Assembly (NCBI GenBank): GCA_031841125.1
Contig: CM063109.1
Span: 65,850,914-65,914,913 of the forward strand
Length of the DNA: 64,000 nt
DNA from: Acanthococcus lagerstroemiae
Taxonomy: Eukaryota; Arthropoda; Insecta; Hemiptera; Eriococcidae
Reading direction: 5' to 3'
Below are positions 12,418-23,049 of this stretch, one piece after another. A program made the position numbers and the translations under genes. The notes beneath the pieces are model-generated. The model saw only the letters and a list, made by a program, of their open reading frames with translations. It was not told where the DNA came from and made no database searches. The first letter of the stretch is position 1; the number at the start of each line of letters is the position of its first letter.

Positions 12418-13094
12418 ATTAACACAGGCGGTACGAGGGAAGTGTAGAATTCTGGCCATTTTTCCCGTGTCACCAGCTTTTGTGACCAAATGGGGTTCCA
12501 GTTGACATCGGACATGCTTCCAGTCCCTGTACCTTCTATTCTCGGAATCTTTTTCGAATAGCTCTCCTACCCTCGATTTCACCGCTTTCGATACTGCATG
12601 TTTCATATTTTATCAAATTTTTCAGGACATTTATTGAAGAATTTTTCGAATTTATACAAGCCCAAAAAATGTTATTCAACAAAAACCAGATTTTTAAAGT
12701 CCCTGGACTCGTTTTCCGTACCTAATGGATTCCGTGACCCTAAAAATCTGAAAAACGATACTTAAACTGAATTTACTGCAATTTTTAACTTCCGCCTCTA
12801 TACTTCCTCTTCTCGCTTAGGGCGTCAAATTTCAGCTTAGGAACAAACAGATACGAAAAATCAGTTCAGTAATTTCGAAAACCTAGCTATCGATGTGTAA
12901 TGGTCTTTTTCCACCTTATGTACAAAATCGAAAAATTCTTCAATGACAGTCTTCGTGCACATTACTGAAAATGGTTGAGTCGAGGGATGGGGGAATTAGC
13001 CGGGAAAGATTACGGAAACGAAGTACAAGGGTTCAGAAGCATGTTTGATGTTAATTTGCACCCTATCTGCATGGTCACCAAAATTCTACGTTTC
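12418..13094. repeat. Imperfect inverted repeat, arms ~120-180 bp
   Basis: A minus-strand segment at about 12420-12600 and a plus-strand segment at about 12975-13094 encode similar words in the same order (CGAGGG-TAGG/ATGGG, GAAAAAGATT/GAAAGATTA, GAAGCATGT, TCACCAAAA/TCACAAAAG). GAAGAATTTTTCGA near 12636 and its inverse near 12931 extend the arms inward. The right arm abuts the next hAT-like element. Confidence 0.5.
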
Positions 13095-13430
13095 CTTCCA
13101 CACGACCAGTTTTTCCTTGGGGCGGGGGGGGGGGGTAAAATCGATTCAGAATTCCCAAGTATCAAAGCAAAAAGAAAGAAATCCTTTTGACTTATTGGAT
13201 TTTTCCAACTGATTCAACTCAAGATTCCCAAGTATCAAAGCAAAAGAAGAAAAACCTCTTGACTAATTGGGTTTTCCCAACTTTTCAACTCAATTCCCAA
13301 GTATCAAAATAAAAGAAAAGAAAAAGGAAACCCTTTAGGAAACCCTTTAACTTGTTGGATTTTCCCAACAGCTGAGTGAAAAATTCTTACAGGGGGTAAG
13401 TTGCTCCCTACCCCCTATCGGTACGTCTGG
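13095..13430 (-). mobile_element. Non-autonomous hAT-like element with internal 60-75 bp repeats
   Basis: Reads in inverse orientation to the copy at 45749-46114: G-run near 13123, then three internal units each beginning TTCCCAAGTATCAAA (13152, 13227, 13289) and ending TTTTCCCAACT, then CCCCCTATCGGTACGTC at the other end. Terminal bases are eroded and I see no target duplication, so limits are approximate. Confidence 0.55.
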
Positions 13431-13832
13431 CGGTGTAAAAATTTGATTTAAAGTAAAATTCATCACTATGTTTTTCGCGTGGTCATCAAAAATAAAATAC
13501 AACCCGTACTAAAGACGACTCGGAGAAAAGAAAATCAAAATTCAGGTTTTAAGATTAATTTTAAAAAAACAAGAAAAAAAAAACTAATACATAGATTGAA
13601 AGTATACATAATATTATTACTCACCTCTCACAATTAAAACGTTGAAGGCACCACCGCCCTCTTGTAGTCATGTGTACCATGGAAAAGGCACTTTTTACGA
13701 TATTTTAACCAAACACTGTACCTGTGATAAGGAGCAACACTGACACGTTCCCACACTCATCATAGCCCCACATTTCCGTTGAATCACAAAAAAATATGAA
13801 TACTAATATTTTTGGCGCCAGTTAATCTGATG
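13431..13832. other. No gene seen
   Basis: AT-rich spacer between two hAT-like elements. No coding or RNA features seen. Confidence 0.5.
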
Positions 13833-13840
13833 CAGGCATT

Positions 13841-14014
13841 CAGGGGCGCAACCAGAACTTTGTTATGGTAGGGGCTAGAATTGAGAAAAATAACTTGGGC
13901 AGGGGTGAAAAGTCGATTTGGTACTTACCTGATTTGGTACCTGCCTATTTTAATGAATTCATTTTGAAAAATTTTCAATTTTTTTAAAGGGGAGGAGCTT
14001 TGTTAACGCCCTTG
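13841..14014. mobile_element. Non-autonomous hAT-like element, 174 bp
   Basis: The left end is CAGGGGCGCAACCAG; the right end inverted is CAAGGGCGTTAACAAAG. The flanks CAGGCATT and ACGGCATT share GGCATT, compatible with a decayed 8 bp duplication. Confidence 0.5.
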
Positions 14015-14540
14015 ACGGCATTGTCCACGCTAAAGACAAAAATTTGAGGGACACTTCGTTTAAACCCCTCGAGAGTTATTCAATACGGCTCAAAAATTTG
14101 CAAAACTACTTTCCCCGAAAGAGTCACTAATTCTTTACTTTGAACACCAGTCAGTGGGTTTCAGGTTTCATTAGGTTAGCCCGTGTATGAAAATACTGAG
14201 CGAAAAATTACTTGTTAGACAGGCCACGCTACTGGACATTCTTATGTTTCTGCATATAAATATGACCTTCAAATATACGGTAATCTTAACTTCACATTTA
14301 ACTGTATTGTAGCACTAAGTGAGTTCTAGTAATATACCAAATTTGAAAAAAAATCAGTGTTACCATTCTTGAGATATTCAATTAGGATACAAATCGTTTC
14401 CCAAATTTGAGAATCACCCAGTTATGACCAAGACATGTAGCTGTGTACCCCCTGTGTTTTAGTCGAATCGATTCAAAACTTCGTCTGAAAATTCAATTTC
14501 AGTCGAAAGTGTCCCGAAGTACAATACTCTCGCCTACCCT
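14015..14540. other. No gene seen
   Basis: AT-rich spacer with no recognisable features. Confidence 0.5.
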
Positions 14541-15855
14541 TATACCGACCCCCCCAATGATTTGTCAGTCGCTAAATTTTGAAACTATTCATTTGGACTT
14601 TTCATTTTTTATGAATGTTTGTTTGTTTATAATTATTATTGTTTTTTTTATTTATTAAAAAATTAGATTTCAACTGAGAAATCGGCAAATTTTTTTTCTC
14701 CACCTCCTCAAATTGAAAGTCAAATTTCGTTTCTGAAAATGGAGTACCTTGGACTCCTGTCAGAGACTAGTCAGTCGAAAGCCGAAGGTTTCAAGCTGAG
14801 TATCGAACGTTATCTGAAAGGTTGAAACGAAGCTAAAATGTGGATGATAATTCGAAAATCTGAAGGTCGGTAGCAAATGTTCAATTTCGAATTTCAATGA
14901 CTATTCTATTTTTCCTAGATTCTCTGTTTGACCTAGAGCTTGAAATTTGAGAAAGTTGAACATTGTATTAAGATCTTAAAGTTGAAAGCAAAAGACTTAT
15001 TTTCCAATGTCGCAGAAGCTGAATCCGATAGCAAATGTTCTATTGTCTGATTTACAGGTTTTGTTATACAACCCTGTCAAGAGGGTGAGCGGCGGAAAGG
15101 GGGGAAACACCCCGGGCCCGGACTTTCAAGGGAACCCGATATTTCTTAAATGCCTGAATTTCAATCATACTGTACATCAAATCAGCAATCACTCCTTACT
15201 TGTAAGAAACTTCTTATAATTTTTTCTCATCTAACAAAAGAACAAAATTTGAACTGGAAGGAAAGGGGGGCCGTGGGAATTCCCCCAGGCCCTTTTTCCT
15301 CTCTACGGAGCTGCGAATGTAGGAGGGAAGTTCAGTCTGGAACAGAAGTCAAAACTCCATGTGTTTTTCCCCTAAGAACGAAAGGGAGCTTGTGGCACGA
15401 ATTCCCCTAATCCGATCAACCTAAAACTTTTTAGGTCTTTTTTATTTTTATTTTTATTTTTTATTGGAACCAGTAGAAGAAATTCAGAAAAAATATCTCC
15501 ACGAGTAAATAACGACCACCTGAATGTGTAAAGGAAGTTGCGTGTTCTTCTCAAGTATTCCTAACATCCTTCCGAGTTCATGTGCGCAAACAGGGGCGAA
15601 AGTATAGGGGGTGTGGGTAGTTGAGACACCCCCCCCCAATAATTTGGCAGGCGGCAAATTTTGAAACTGTTCCTTTGAATTTTTCATTTTTATGAATGTT
15701 TGTTTATTTTTCGTTTCAATTAAAAAATATTTCGATTAACAAATCGGCAAATTTTTAACTTTAAAAAAATTTTGTCGGCGAATTTTGAGTTTTCAAAAAA
15801 ATATTATTTGTCGGCAAATTTTTCTTCTTCATTTCCCCAAACTAAAAGTCAAATT

Positions 15856-16144
15856 AAGTCAGTGAGTACAAGAAAGGCGTTCGGGCTCAGAGCCTTTTTT
15901 GAGGTTATTGGCTGGTCCTATTTCTTGTATCAAGTATTACAAGTGGTGACAATTTCAAGTCGAAATCTGCAGCCGTTATCGAAATTCAGCTGTTTGAAGT
16001 TTTCATATTTTCAATAATTTTACCCAATAACATTTGTTTTGGTACGATTCGACCGCAGATGTTCTGTAAAATCACGTTTGAAATCTTTGGAGCACGTTTT
16101 CTCGAAATACTGTTTTTGCATAAACGCCCTTCTTGTACTCACTG
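15856..16144. mobile_element. MITE inside the tandem block
   Basis: TCAGTGAGTACAAGAAAGGCG near 15859 is inverted at about 16123-16144 as CGCCCTTCTTGTACTCACTGA, with one mismatch-sized difference. It interrupts the C-to-A junction, which in the other copy is continuous. Flanks GTCAAATT and ATCAATTT agree at 6 of 8 positions. Confidence 0.6.
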
Positions 16145-16789
16145 ATCAATTTCGTTTCTGAAAATAGAGTACCCTGGACTCCTATCAGAGACTAATCAGT
16201 CAAAAGCCGAAGGTTTCAACTTGAGTATCGAAAGTTGACTGAAAGGTTGAAACAAAGCTGAAATGTGGAAGACATTTCGAAAATCTGAAAATCCGTAGCG
16301 AACGTTGAATTTCGAATTTCAATTTTTTACTAGATTCTCTGTTCGACCTAGAGCCTGAAATTTGAGAAAGTTGAACATTTTATTAAAATCTACAAGCTGA
16401 AAGCAAAAGACCTATTTTCCAATGTCACAAGCTGAATCCGATAGCAAGCAAATGTTCTATTGTTTAATTTATGGGCATTAGTCCTGGTGAATATAGGAGG
16501 CAAATTTAGTCTGGAACAAAGCTCCACGTGTTTTTCCCATGAGAACAAACGGGAGCTTATGGCATGGATTCCCCTAATCCGATCGACCTGAAACTTTGTA
16601 AGTTTTATTTTTATTTAAGTATTGATTTTATTAGAACCAGTTTAGGAGACGAATCACAGGAAATTCAGAAAAAAAATCACCAAGTGTAAATAACGACCAC
16701 CTTAATGTGTAAAGGAAGTTGTGTTCCTCTCAAGCATTCCTAACATCCTTCCAGTTTCCAGCTTACCCTCCCAGGCGAGGGTATGTTTG

Positions 16790-17329
16790 CAGTAACGAAA
16801 CTACGGGGGGGGGAGGGTCTCTTTTCTAATTTACTCTCAACCCGAGCCCTGGAATCCACCCGGTCGAGTATTACTTCAGAGACGTCGGGGAGGCTGTTAG
16901 GGCTGTTTTAGCCCTCTTCTCATCTTGCCGAAAAATCGGCCTAGGTCGAAATGTAGCGAGTCGCTATGTGGACTCGAATCCGGGACCCCCGGATTCCGAG
17001 ATCAGCGCACTATCTACTCGGCCGACCAGCCCCCCCCCCCCCCAATAATTTGGCAGTCGGCAAATTTTAAAACTGTTCATTTCACTTTTTCATTTTCTAA
17101 GAACGTTTGTTTGTTTGTTTGTTTATTTATTATTATTATTATTATTTTTCAATTTAAAAATATTTCAATTAAAACCTCGGTAAATTTTCAATTTTTTGAA
17201 AAATTTTGTCGGTTTATTTTTAGTTTTCAAAAAATATTAGTCGGCAAATTTTTCTTCTTCACTCCCCTCCCCCTCCCCCCAAACTGAAAGTCAAGTTTTG
17301 TCTCAGTACCCCCCGTTCCGACGCCACTA
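16790..17329. mobile_element. hAT-like element (block C copy) carrying a SINE
   Basis: The left end CAGTAACGAAACTACGGGGG and the inverted right end TAGTGGCGTCGGAACGGGGG are alike. Without the SINE the element is about 330 bp. The interior is the C block with repeated GTCGGCAAATTTT. No convincing target duplication. Confidence 0.5.
16817..17028 (-). mobile_element. tRNA-derived SINE, copy 1
   Basis: On the minus strand it starts with a tRNA-like head: TGGTCGGCCGAGTAG resembles RNA polymerase III box A and GGATTCGAGTCC resembles box B. The tRNA-unrelated body contains GACCTAGGCCG, TTTTTCGGC, AGGGCTAAAACAGCCC, TTCCAGGGCTCGGGTTGAG, and ends GAGTAAATTAGAAAAGAG. The head resembles tRNA-Ser or Leu type with a long variable arm. 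The body matches the copy at 22155-22375 closely. It sits inside a hAT-like element, so it is the younger of the two. Confidence 0.8.
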
Positions 17330-17339
17330 AGTGTCGCCC

Positions 17340-17775
17340 CTTTTGCATTTGTCAGCAATGGGCAATCACTCACTTAGTAACCTAGTTGCGTAACATACAG
17401 TGCGGGAATTTTACTTTTTCGCGCAGTGTTTTGTTAATACCATTAATTCGTAATTTTCCATTCAATAACATGCAAGAAAAATCGCAGTTTTCGTACATGT
17501 GTAAAAAAAAAGTTGTTCGTCGTACTTTTAATAGCCAACTCTGTGCCTAGGATTGTGCAGCGTCTGGAAGTCGAAACAATGAATAAGTCTGTCCGCCTGC
17601 CGCGTTCCAGAAATTTCGATGCCGAGATGCGGACACTTCACTTTTATTATGGGGCCACTCTGTTAAACAAAAGTGTGAGTTTATTGAGAAGAAAGTGTCA
17701 GTGTGTGATATATGAGAATACCGTTATAACATAACCATAGAATAAAGAAAGAAAGAAAGAAAAAAAAAAATACAG
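17340..17775 (+). other. Possible polyadenylated retrocopy or LINE end
   Basis: AATAAA at about 17741 is followed by a GAAA-rich and then A-only tail to about 17771, as at the 3' end of a retroposed transcript. The upstream 400 bases are less AT-rich than the surroundings and hold a 73-codon frame (17513-17734) without a recognisable domain. No source gene identified. Confidence 0.3.
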
Positions 17776-20630
17776 GAAAAAATACAATACAACATGGAAG
17801 GCTGGCAGTAGACGAAGAGGGCATATAGATAATTATTAATTGATATTGTTATATTGGTTTGGGCGAGTTAGGCGACCAAACACTCAACAATGGATGTACT
17901 GCGGCCGTGGTAAAGAAGAAGTTATGAAGGAAGAAAAACAGATGAAATAAAAGGAACCAGATATGACGTCAGTACTTTGAGAGTGTGGAACTGGGGCGGC
18001 TCAGGTTATTGACCATGAGGTGGTCACTGGAGTGGCGACTACCAAGACACATCTACACAGGTTACTGCATGCTCTATTATTGGACGCGCTGTGGAACGTA
18101 ACCTCGAGAGTATTACAGGTTTGTCTGAGACAGAAAGAATTCTTTGCCTCTGTGAGACGAAGTTAAATAAGAAGTATACAAACTTCTGGTTGTCGCTTTT
18201 AATTTGTACGACGAGTTAACTAATTTCGTAACATTCGACGACATTAAGAGCTGTTTGTTGTGAGGCGCACAATGATAGACGGGTTGGTAAAAAATAATTA
18301 AAACGTTGGCAGCTAATCGTGTATATGTATGAGGTTTGTACCGGTGCTATAATTCGTACACTCGTTAACGTTTTAACACCTCTCGTGTTTTTTTTTTGTT
18401 CGTCGTTTTTTCTAAAAATCACATCGATTTTACGGGAAGACTTTTTGCGGCATTTAAAACGAAACTTTGTATTAGTGCTGTAATAATTACGTTTATAATT
18501 TAGTGGTTAGCTTCGACAAAATATCCTGCAATGAAAATTATACCCTACCGGTGAATGCTATTAATTTGTCGGTATTCGAAGATTTTTTCGTATTAAAATG
18601 TATAAAAATTGAAGTGGTTTTGTAATTTTCCAATGTCAAGATGCACTTTGCCGCCATGAATATTGAGTAAGTAACGGTCGTAAATAATGTCCCCTGTTTG
18701 ACCGTCAGCAGAATCTGGAACAAGATTAAAGCGTTGCAGTTTTTTGCACCAGAGTTGATATTTTAGTCCCAATCAGCTGTGGCGGTGTTACGAGTAGTTT
18801 ATGCCCCCGCATTTGGGGCCAATCTTGTCTGTTGTATATGTCAGTGTAGATTGTACATTAGGGTGGCCCTTAGAAATCAAATTTCGAAAATTTCAGCTCC
18901 CACCCCCTAGAACTGTTACTTCATATGAAAAAATGATCCCCCAAAATTTTCAACTCGATTAATTAATTTTAAATAAGTGGCCCGAATGAGGGATTTCATT
19001 AAAATGGAGATTGCGCGGTCGAGCGCGCTACTCATACGTTACAGTGCCGGGTAAAGAACGATGGTTTGCACGGTAAGCCTACGCTTGTAAAAGAACAGTT
19101 GGCGTTACAAATTTTTTCACCGCAGATTTTTCTGAATAACTTCTTTTGAAGGAAAAAGAGAAAACAAAAGAAAAACAGGGTGTCTGACCGTCATTTAAGT
19201 GATTTAACGTCATTTATTTTGGAAACAGGTCATTTAAACATTTAAAAATCAGCAAATTATACCTGGAAAAAGAGAACAAAGAATTTAGAATTGGAAAATT
19301 CTATTATAATGACCCCGCGTTGCAATTTTTATGCGAATGCATATTATTATCTATGGCGTGTATTCCAGAAGTTTCAAAAGATGTTCACGAATCACAAAAT
19401 TCTGAGTGAGCAGCACTTCATTTTGTATATTTTGCATATTCTGGCATTCACTGCATATTTTGCACCAATTCTGCGTATTTTTCAAAGAATTTTCCCCAAA
19501 AAGTGACTTTCCTAGTTTCTTACTCAAAAATACCTACTGAAAATAATTCCCCCCCCCCTCCCCAAAAAAAAAAATCGAACAGACTTAATGATTAATGAAT
19601 TGCAGAAAGCCTTTTAGAAAAATACATAATGTTCTTTAGCATGTGAGATACCTTTTCTCTTGCCCGCATCACATTCATCAGTCATCAAGAAATTATGAAT
19701 AGGAGCAATATCTCCTGGGTGCATCTCCTATTAAAAAGAAGATTAGGCTTCTTAGATAAATACTTGGCTAGATCATTTTAAAATTAGATAAACATTGTCT
19801 TAGTATATCCAACTTAATTTTTTCATTAAAATCATATCCATATTAATAATTTATTATTTTAGCGCTTCCATAACAAATTGGGGGAGGTCATTTAAAGGTT
19901 ATTTATTTTCGAAATTCGATTTGTTTTAGAAAGTATAAACAAATAACATTAAACGTTCATTAATTTTTTTAAATTCATACATAGGTATTAGGAATAAAAA
20001 CAAACATTAAACATTCGTAACATTTTATTATTTCAATCATATTAAACTAAGTATTGATTTTTCAGAATTTGGGTACTGTGTTCTGTGTTCCGTCATACCT
20101 TGTATTAAAAATTGTTTTTATTCTTCGTCTTTGCTTATTTTTAAATTTTTGACTCTAAGGGACAATTCATAATTTCATTTTAGTTCACATGAATTAGGTT
20201 CTAACTGGGAAAAAAATCATAGAAAGTTGAAACTTGGTACATTGGTCTAATTATGTGTCCTGAACAACATACTAAAAGTCCCAACGAATCCGGCGCCGGC
20301 ATCGTCCCCTAGGGGTCAAAAATGGGGGCGTAAAACTGTTTTTTGCTTATATCTCGCTAAAATTTGAGTTTAGAAAAAGAAAGTTCAAACAAATGTGATG
20401 GAAAATAAAAAAATACATAAAAACTCTCTTGCACATTTTTCCGTAGAGTGCGTAGGTCTTTTTTCCCCGGGTACTTTTTGTTAAATAAGTGATCAGCCAA
20501 AACTTCACAAGTCAACGGAACCCAGAAGCCAATAATTTGCTAATAAATTTAAAATGTTTGAAAAACTGGGTTCTATGAAGTTCAACACCTATATCTCAGG
20601 CCCTAATTATTGCACAATGCTGGTTAAGGT
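17776..20630. other. No gene seen; scattered element-like ends
   Basis: AT-rich. AGGGTGGCCCTTAG near 18860 and CAGGGTGTCTGACCGTCATTTAAG near 19179 look like transposon termini, the latter similar in style to CAGGGTAGCCACTTGGTCA at 61057, but neither could be paired with a partner end. C-run at about 19550. Confidence 0.35.
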
Positions 20631-20635
20631 CTTAA

Positions 20636-20931
20636 AACACTCGGTGAATCAAGCTCCTTGTGAATCTTTTTTGATCACTCAAATTCGTTCAGTCTGAGGA
20701 GAGTTATGACGTAACAACCAACTCAATCTCACTACTCACACGCATTTCTTCCACTCATTTGTCCATTACTCACGAACTACTTGACCTACAAAGTTCATCT
20801 TAGTCTAAGAACACTCAGTGAAGCAACTTCTTTCATATGCTTTTTGATCACTCAAATCCGTTCAGTCTGAGGAGAGTTATGATGTAACAACCAACTCAAC
20901 CTCACTACTCACACGCATTTCTTCAACTCTG
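20636..20931. repeat. Direct repeat, two copies 173 bp apart
   Basis: AACACTC(G/A)GTGAA...TTTTTGATCACTCAAAT...AGTCTGAGGAGAGTTATGA...CACGCATTTCTTC appears at about 20636-20755 and again at about 20812-20931, with few differences. The second copy runs directly into the Helitron helicase fragment. Confidence 0.75.
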
Positions 20932-21249
20932 GAAGCAAGAGAAAAAGAGTTTTCAGAATTCTTGCTGCAGATTGGTAATGGTACTTTTCCTCATTCTGGC
21001 TCTCAAAATGGGAACATTATAGAATTACCTGCGAGCATAATTTCTCAGGACATTATAAGAGATGTCTATGGTGAAAAGTTTGACGCTCCAAAGGATGTCT
21101 TGAAATTTTCTAATGTTGCAATTCTGGCACCAAAGAATGATCATTGTCAGAAGATCAACGACAAGATTTTGGACTTGGTTCCTGGAGAAGCCAGTAGTTT
21201 AAAAATCCAAGTACAACCTGGAAGCTATAAAACTGCAAATATGGTGTGA
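20929..21249 (+). pseudogene. Helitron helicase fragment (Pif1-like)
   Basis: About 105 codons matching the C-terminal part of the Helitron Rep/helicase protein. Visible landmarks in order are FSEFLLQIGNGTF (helicase F-x-x-(W/F)-L-L-x-(I/V)-G-(N/D)-G block), an IIELP word, a DVYGEKF word, and ILAPKN followed ten residues later by IND and LVPGE, the usual spacing in this family. The family unwinds DNA during rolling-circle transposition. The Walker motifs that should lie upstream are absent, and the frame stops after TANMV, before the expected SxDS segment. No Helitron 5'-TC or 3' hairpin-CTRR end could be assigned. Truncated on both sides, so non-functional. Confidence is good for the family and low for any boundary. 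Confidence 0.75.
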
Positions 21250-22140
21250 AAGGAGGTCCTGTAATATGATAACTTTATAAATTTTTGTAATTCTCAAGAT
21301 GCATTGTAAAGGTAGTATCTGGCTTGACAACAACATATTATACGGATAGGAAAAGAGAAGGAGAGAGCATGAGGGGGAGAGTTTTGTGTTTAGTAGATTG
21401 GAAATTTCAACCCTCTCTTCAGTGAGCAGTACCTAAGTGTCGAGTATAGTCCGAAATGCGTTTTCGATTCAGTCATTAAAAAACTCCCTTTCCTCCACTA
21501 ACTGTATCCTCTTATCTTTTCGAACATTTTGATGCCCTGTGACCCAATCCCTACCTGTACCAAAAAAAAAAAAGAAAGAAAAAAAAAAACCGTTCTAGTA
21601 AAATAAAGTTACTGTACGTTTTCAAGTCAATTTACTTAAAGAGACCACACGGTTACTCTCTTTTCAAGAATTTCAACATTTTCAACGCTCCCCCATTCCC
21701 TGAAAAATGGTGCCTTCAACAGCGTTAATAATTTGTACTCTTCTATTTCAACAGCTGATTTGATGTTGTTTATAGCTTAGTTTTGCGATCTGGGTCAGTG
21801 GTTCAGGGAACGTAAGGAATGAAAAAATAAAATTTGAGAAATGAGTTGATTTTGTGTTTTTTTTTAAGGTCACCGAGTATAATTTCGAAAGATATTGAAA
21901 GTAGACTCTCCTCGAATTGACACCAAATACTAGTTATTTTTCGAGATGCATAATAACTCATTTATAGAAATTTAACTTTACTGGACTTGATTATGAGACT
22001 GATTTTTGTATCCAACCCATCGAATACTACTATAGGGAGTTACATTCAAACCTTTCAATGTCTTAAAAATCTAGCCTTCCTTCTTTTTTGGGGAAACACT
22101 CGGATTCTGAGGATTCTAGCCAGTTAGGCTGGTAGACAGA
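21250..22140. other. No gene seen
   Basis: AT-rich, A-runs near 21560-21590, no recognisable coding or RNA features. Confidence 0.5.
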
Positions 22141-22154
22141 CAGTCAGCCTGATG

Positions 22155-22375
22155 TAGAGGTCTGGTTAACCGAGTGGATAGCGCTTTGGTTTCGGAATCC
22201 TGAGATCCCGGGTTAGAGCGCACGTAGCAGCTCGCCTGATTACGACCTAGGCCGGGTTTTTCGGCCAGAAGGGAGGAGGGCTAAGACAGCCCTAACAACC
22301 TCGCCGACATCTCTGCGGTAATGCTCGAAAGGACGGATTCCAGGGCTCGGGTTGAGAGTAAATTAGAAAAGAAAA
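22155..22375 (+). mobile_element. tRNA-derived SINE, copy 2, with perfect target duplication
   Basis: Full-length 221 bp copy of the SINE also seen inverted at 16817-17028. CAGTCAGCCTGATG stands immediately before (22141-22154) and after it (22376-22389), a perfect 14 bp duplication that fixes both ends. The head has TGGTTAACCGAGTGG (box A-like) and GGGTTAGAGCG (a box B-like word damaged at the TTCGA core). The body carries GACCTAGGCCG, AGGGCTAAGACAGCCC and TTCCAGGGCTCGGGTTGAG, and the 3' end is AATTAGAAAAGAAAA. Confidence 0.9.
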
Positions 22376-22587
22376 CAGTCAGCCTGATGCGCTAATAAAC
22401 AGAAAAATCGACAGACCACCGCTGAATATAGCACAATTTCAATTGGGTTGCGGCACGGGTTAATTTTTTTTCGACCTTCAATTTTTTTCACTTCACTTTT
22501 TTATAAAAATGAACGGAACTGGAGGGGTCCTGCGTAAAAGATAAAAATATTTTTTTTTTTACAGTAGTAAATAACGACCACCCTACT

Positions 22588-23020
22588 GAGCATCTTATAA
22601 AAACTCAAAACTCTATGCTAAGGAGTATACTGGACGTGCACTTAAAAGATAAGATAAAAACAAAATCCATTGTAAAACAATTGGGGACAAAAAGTATCGG
22701 ATATAAAATCAAAACACTAAAATTTAAATATGTTGGCCACATGGCGAGAGGGAATCCTGAGAAATGGAACCTGCAATGTACTCTTTGGACCCTATTGGAT
22801 CATAGCAGAGGTAAAGGCTGACCAGCCACGCGCTGGATAGATGAAATCTTAAAACTGCCAGGGCCCTACTGGAAACGGACAGCAACAAACAGGAAGGCTT
22901 GGGAGAAAGTAACAGAGACATATGCCCAACGGTGGTGGTGGCGGCTCACAGACATGACAGAAAGAAATAATAGAAATGCAACAGTGTACACCTACTCCAA
23001 TGTCAAAATAAAATTAAAAA
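22588..23020 (+). pseudogene. Non-LTR retrotransposon reverse transcriptase, C-terminal remnant
   Basis: About 140 codons match the region after the catalytic core in RTE-like 'endonuclease-reverse transcriptase' LINE proteins. Landmarks in order are QNSMLRSILDV, LKDKIKTKSI, KFKYVGHMARG (usual form KWRWAGHVAR), a G-stop-P-ATRWIDEI stretch (usual GRPxxRWxDD), WKRTATNRKAWEK and ETYAQRW. The internal stop is TGA exactly where the family has arginine, consistent with a CGA to TGA change. Nothing of the palm (YADD) is present upstream, so this is a 5'-truncated, dead copy. The A-rich end is about 25 bases before the next hAT-like insertion. Confidence 0.8.
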
Positions 23021-23049
23021 AATAGTAGATGAGCCCAATAAGGCCTAAT

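Larger units (their letters stand above)
14541..17330. repeat. Tandemly duplicated repeat block, order C-A-B-C-A-B-C
   Basis: Block A (14723-15056 and 16148-16480, offset 1425 bases) starts at TTTCGTTTCTGAAAAT. Block B (about 15300-15580 and 16488-16745) contains CCCCTAATCCGATC. Block C (14541-14722, 15596-15855 and 16790-17329) begins with a C-run and AAT(A/G)ATTTG(G/T)CAG and ends near TTGAAAGTCAA or AACTAAAAGTCAAATT. Blocks are roughly 80-90% alike by eye. A sequence like B also occurs alone near 41815-41890 and a C-like copy in inverse near 26850-27099. Short open frames in the block are not conserved between copies. Confidence 0.65.

Noticed and set aside
16817..17028. A functional tRNA gene on the minus strand
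   Set aside because: The box A- and B-like words belong to a SINE head that continues into a shared non-tRNA body; the acceptor stem does not close.
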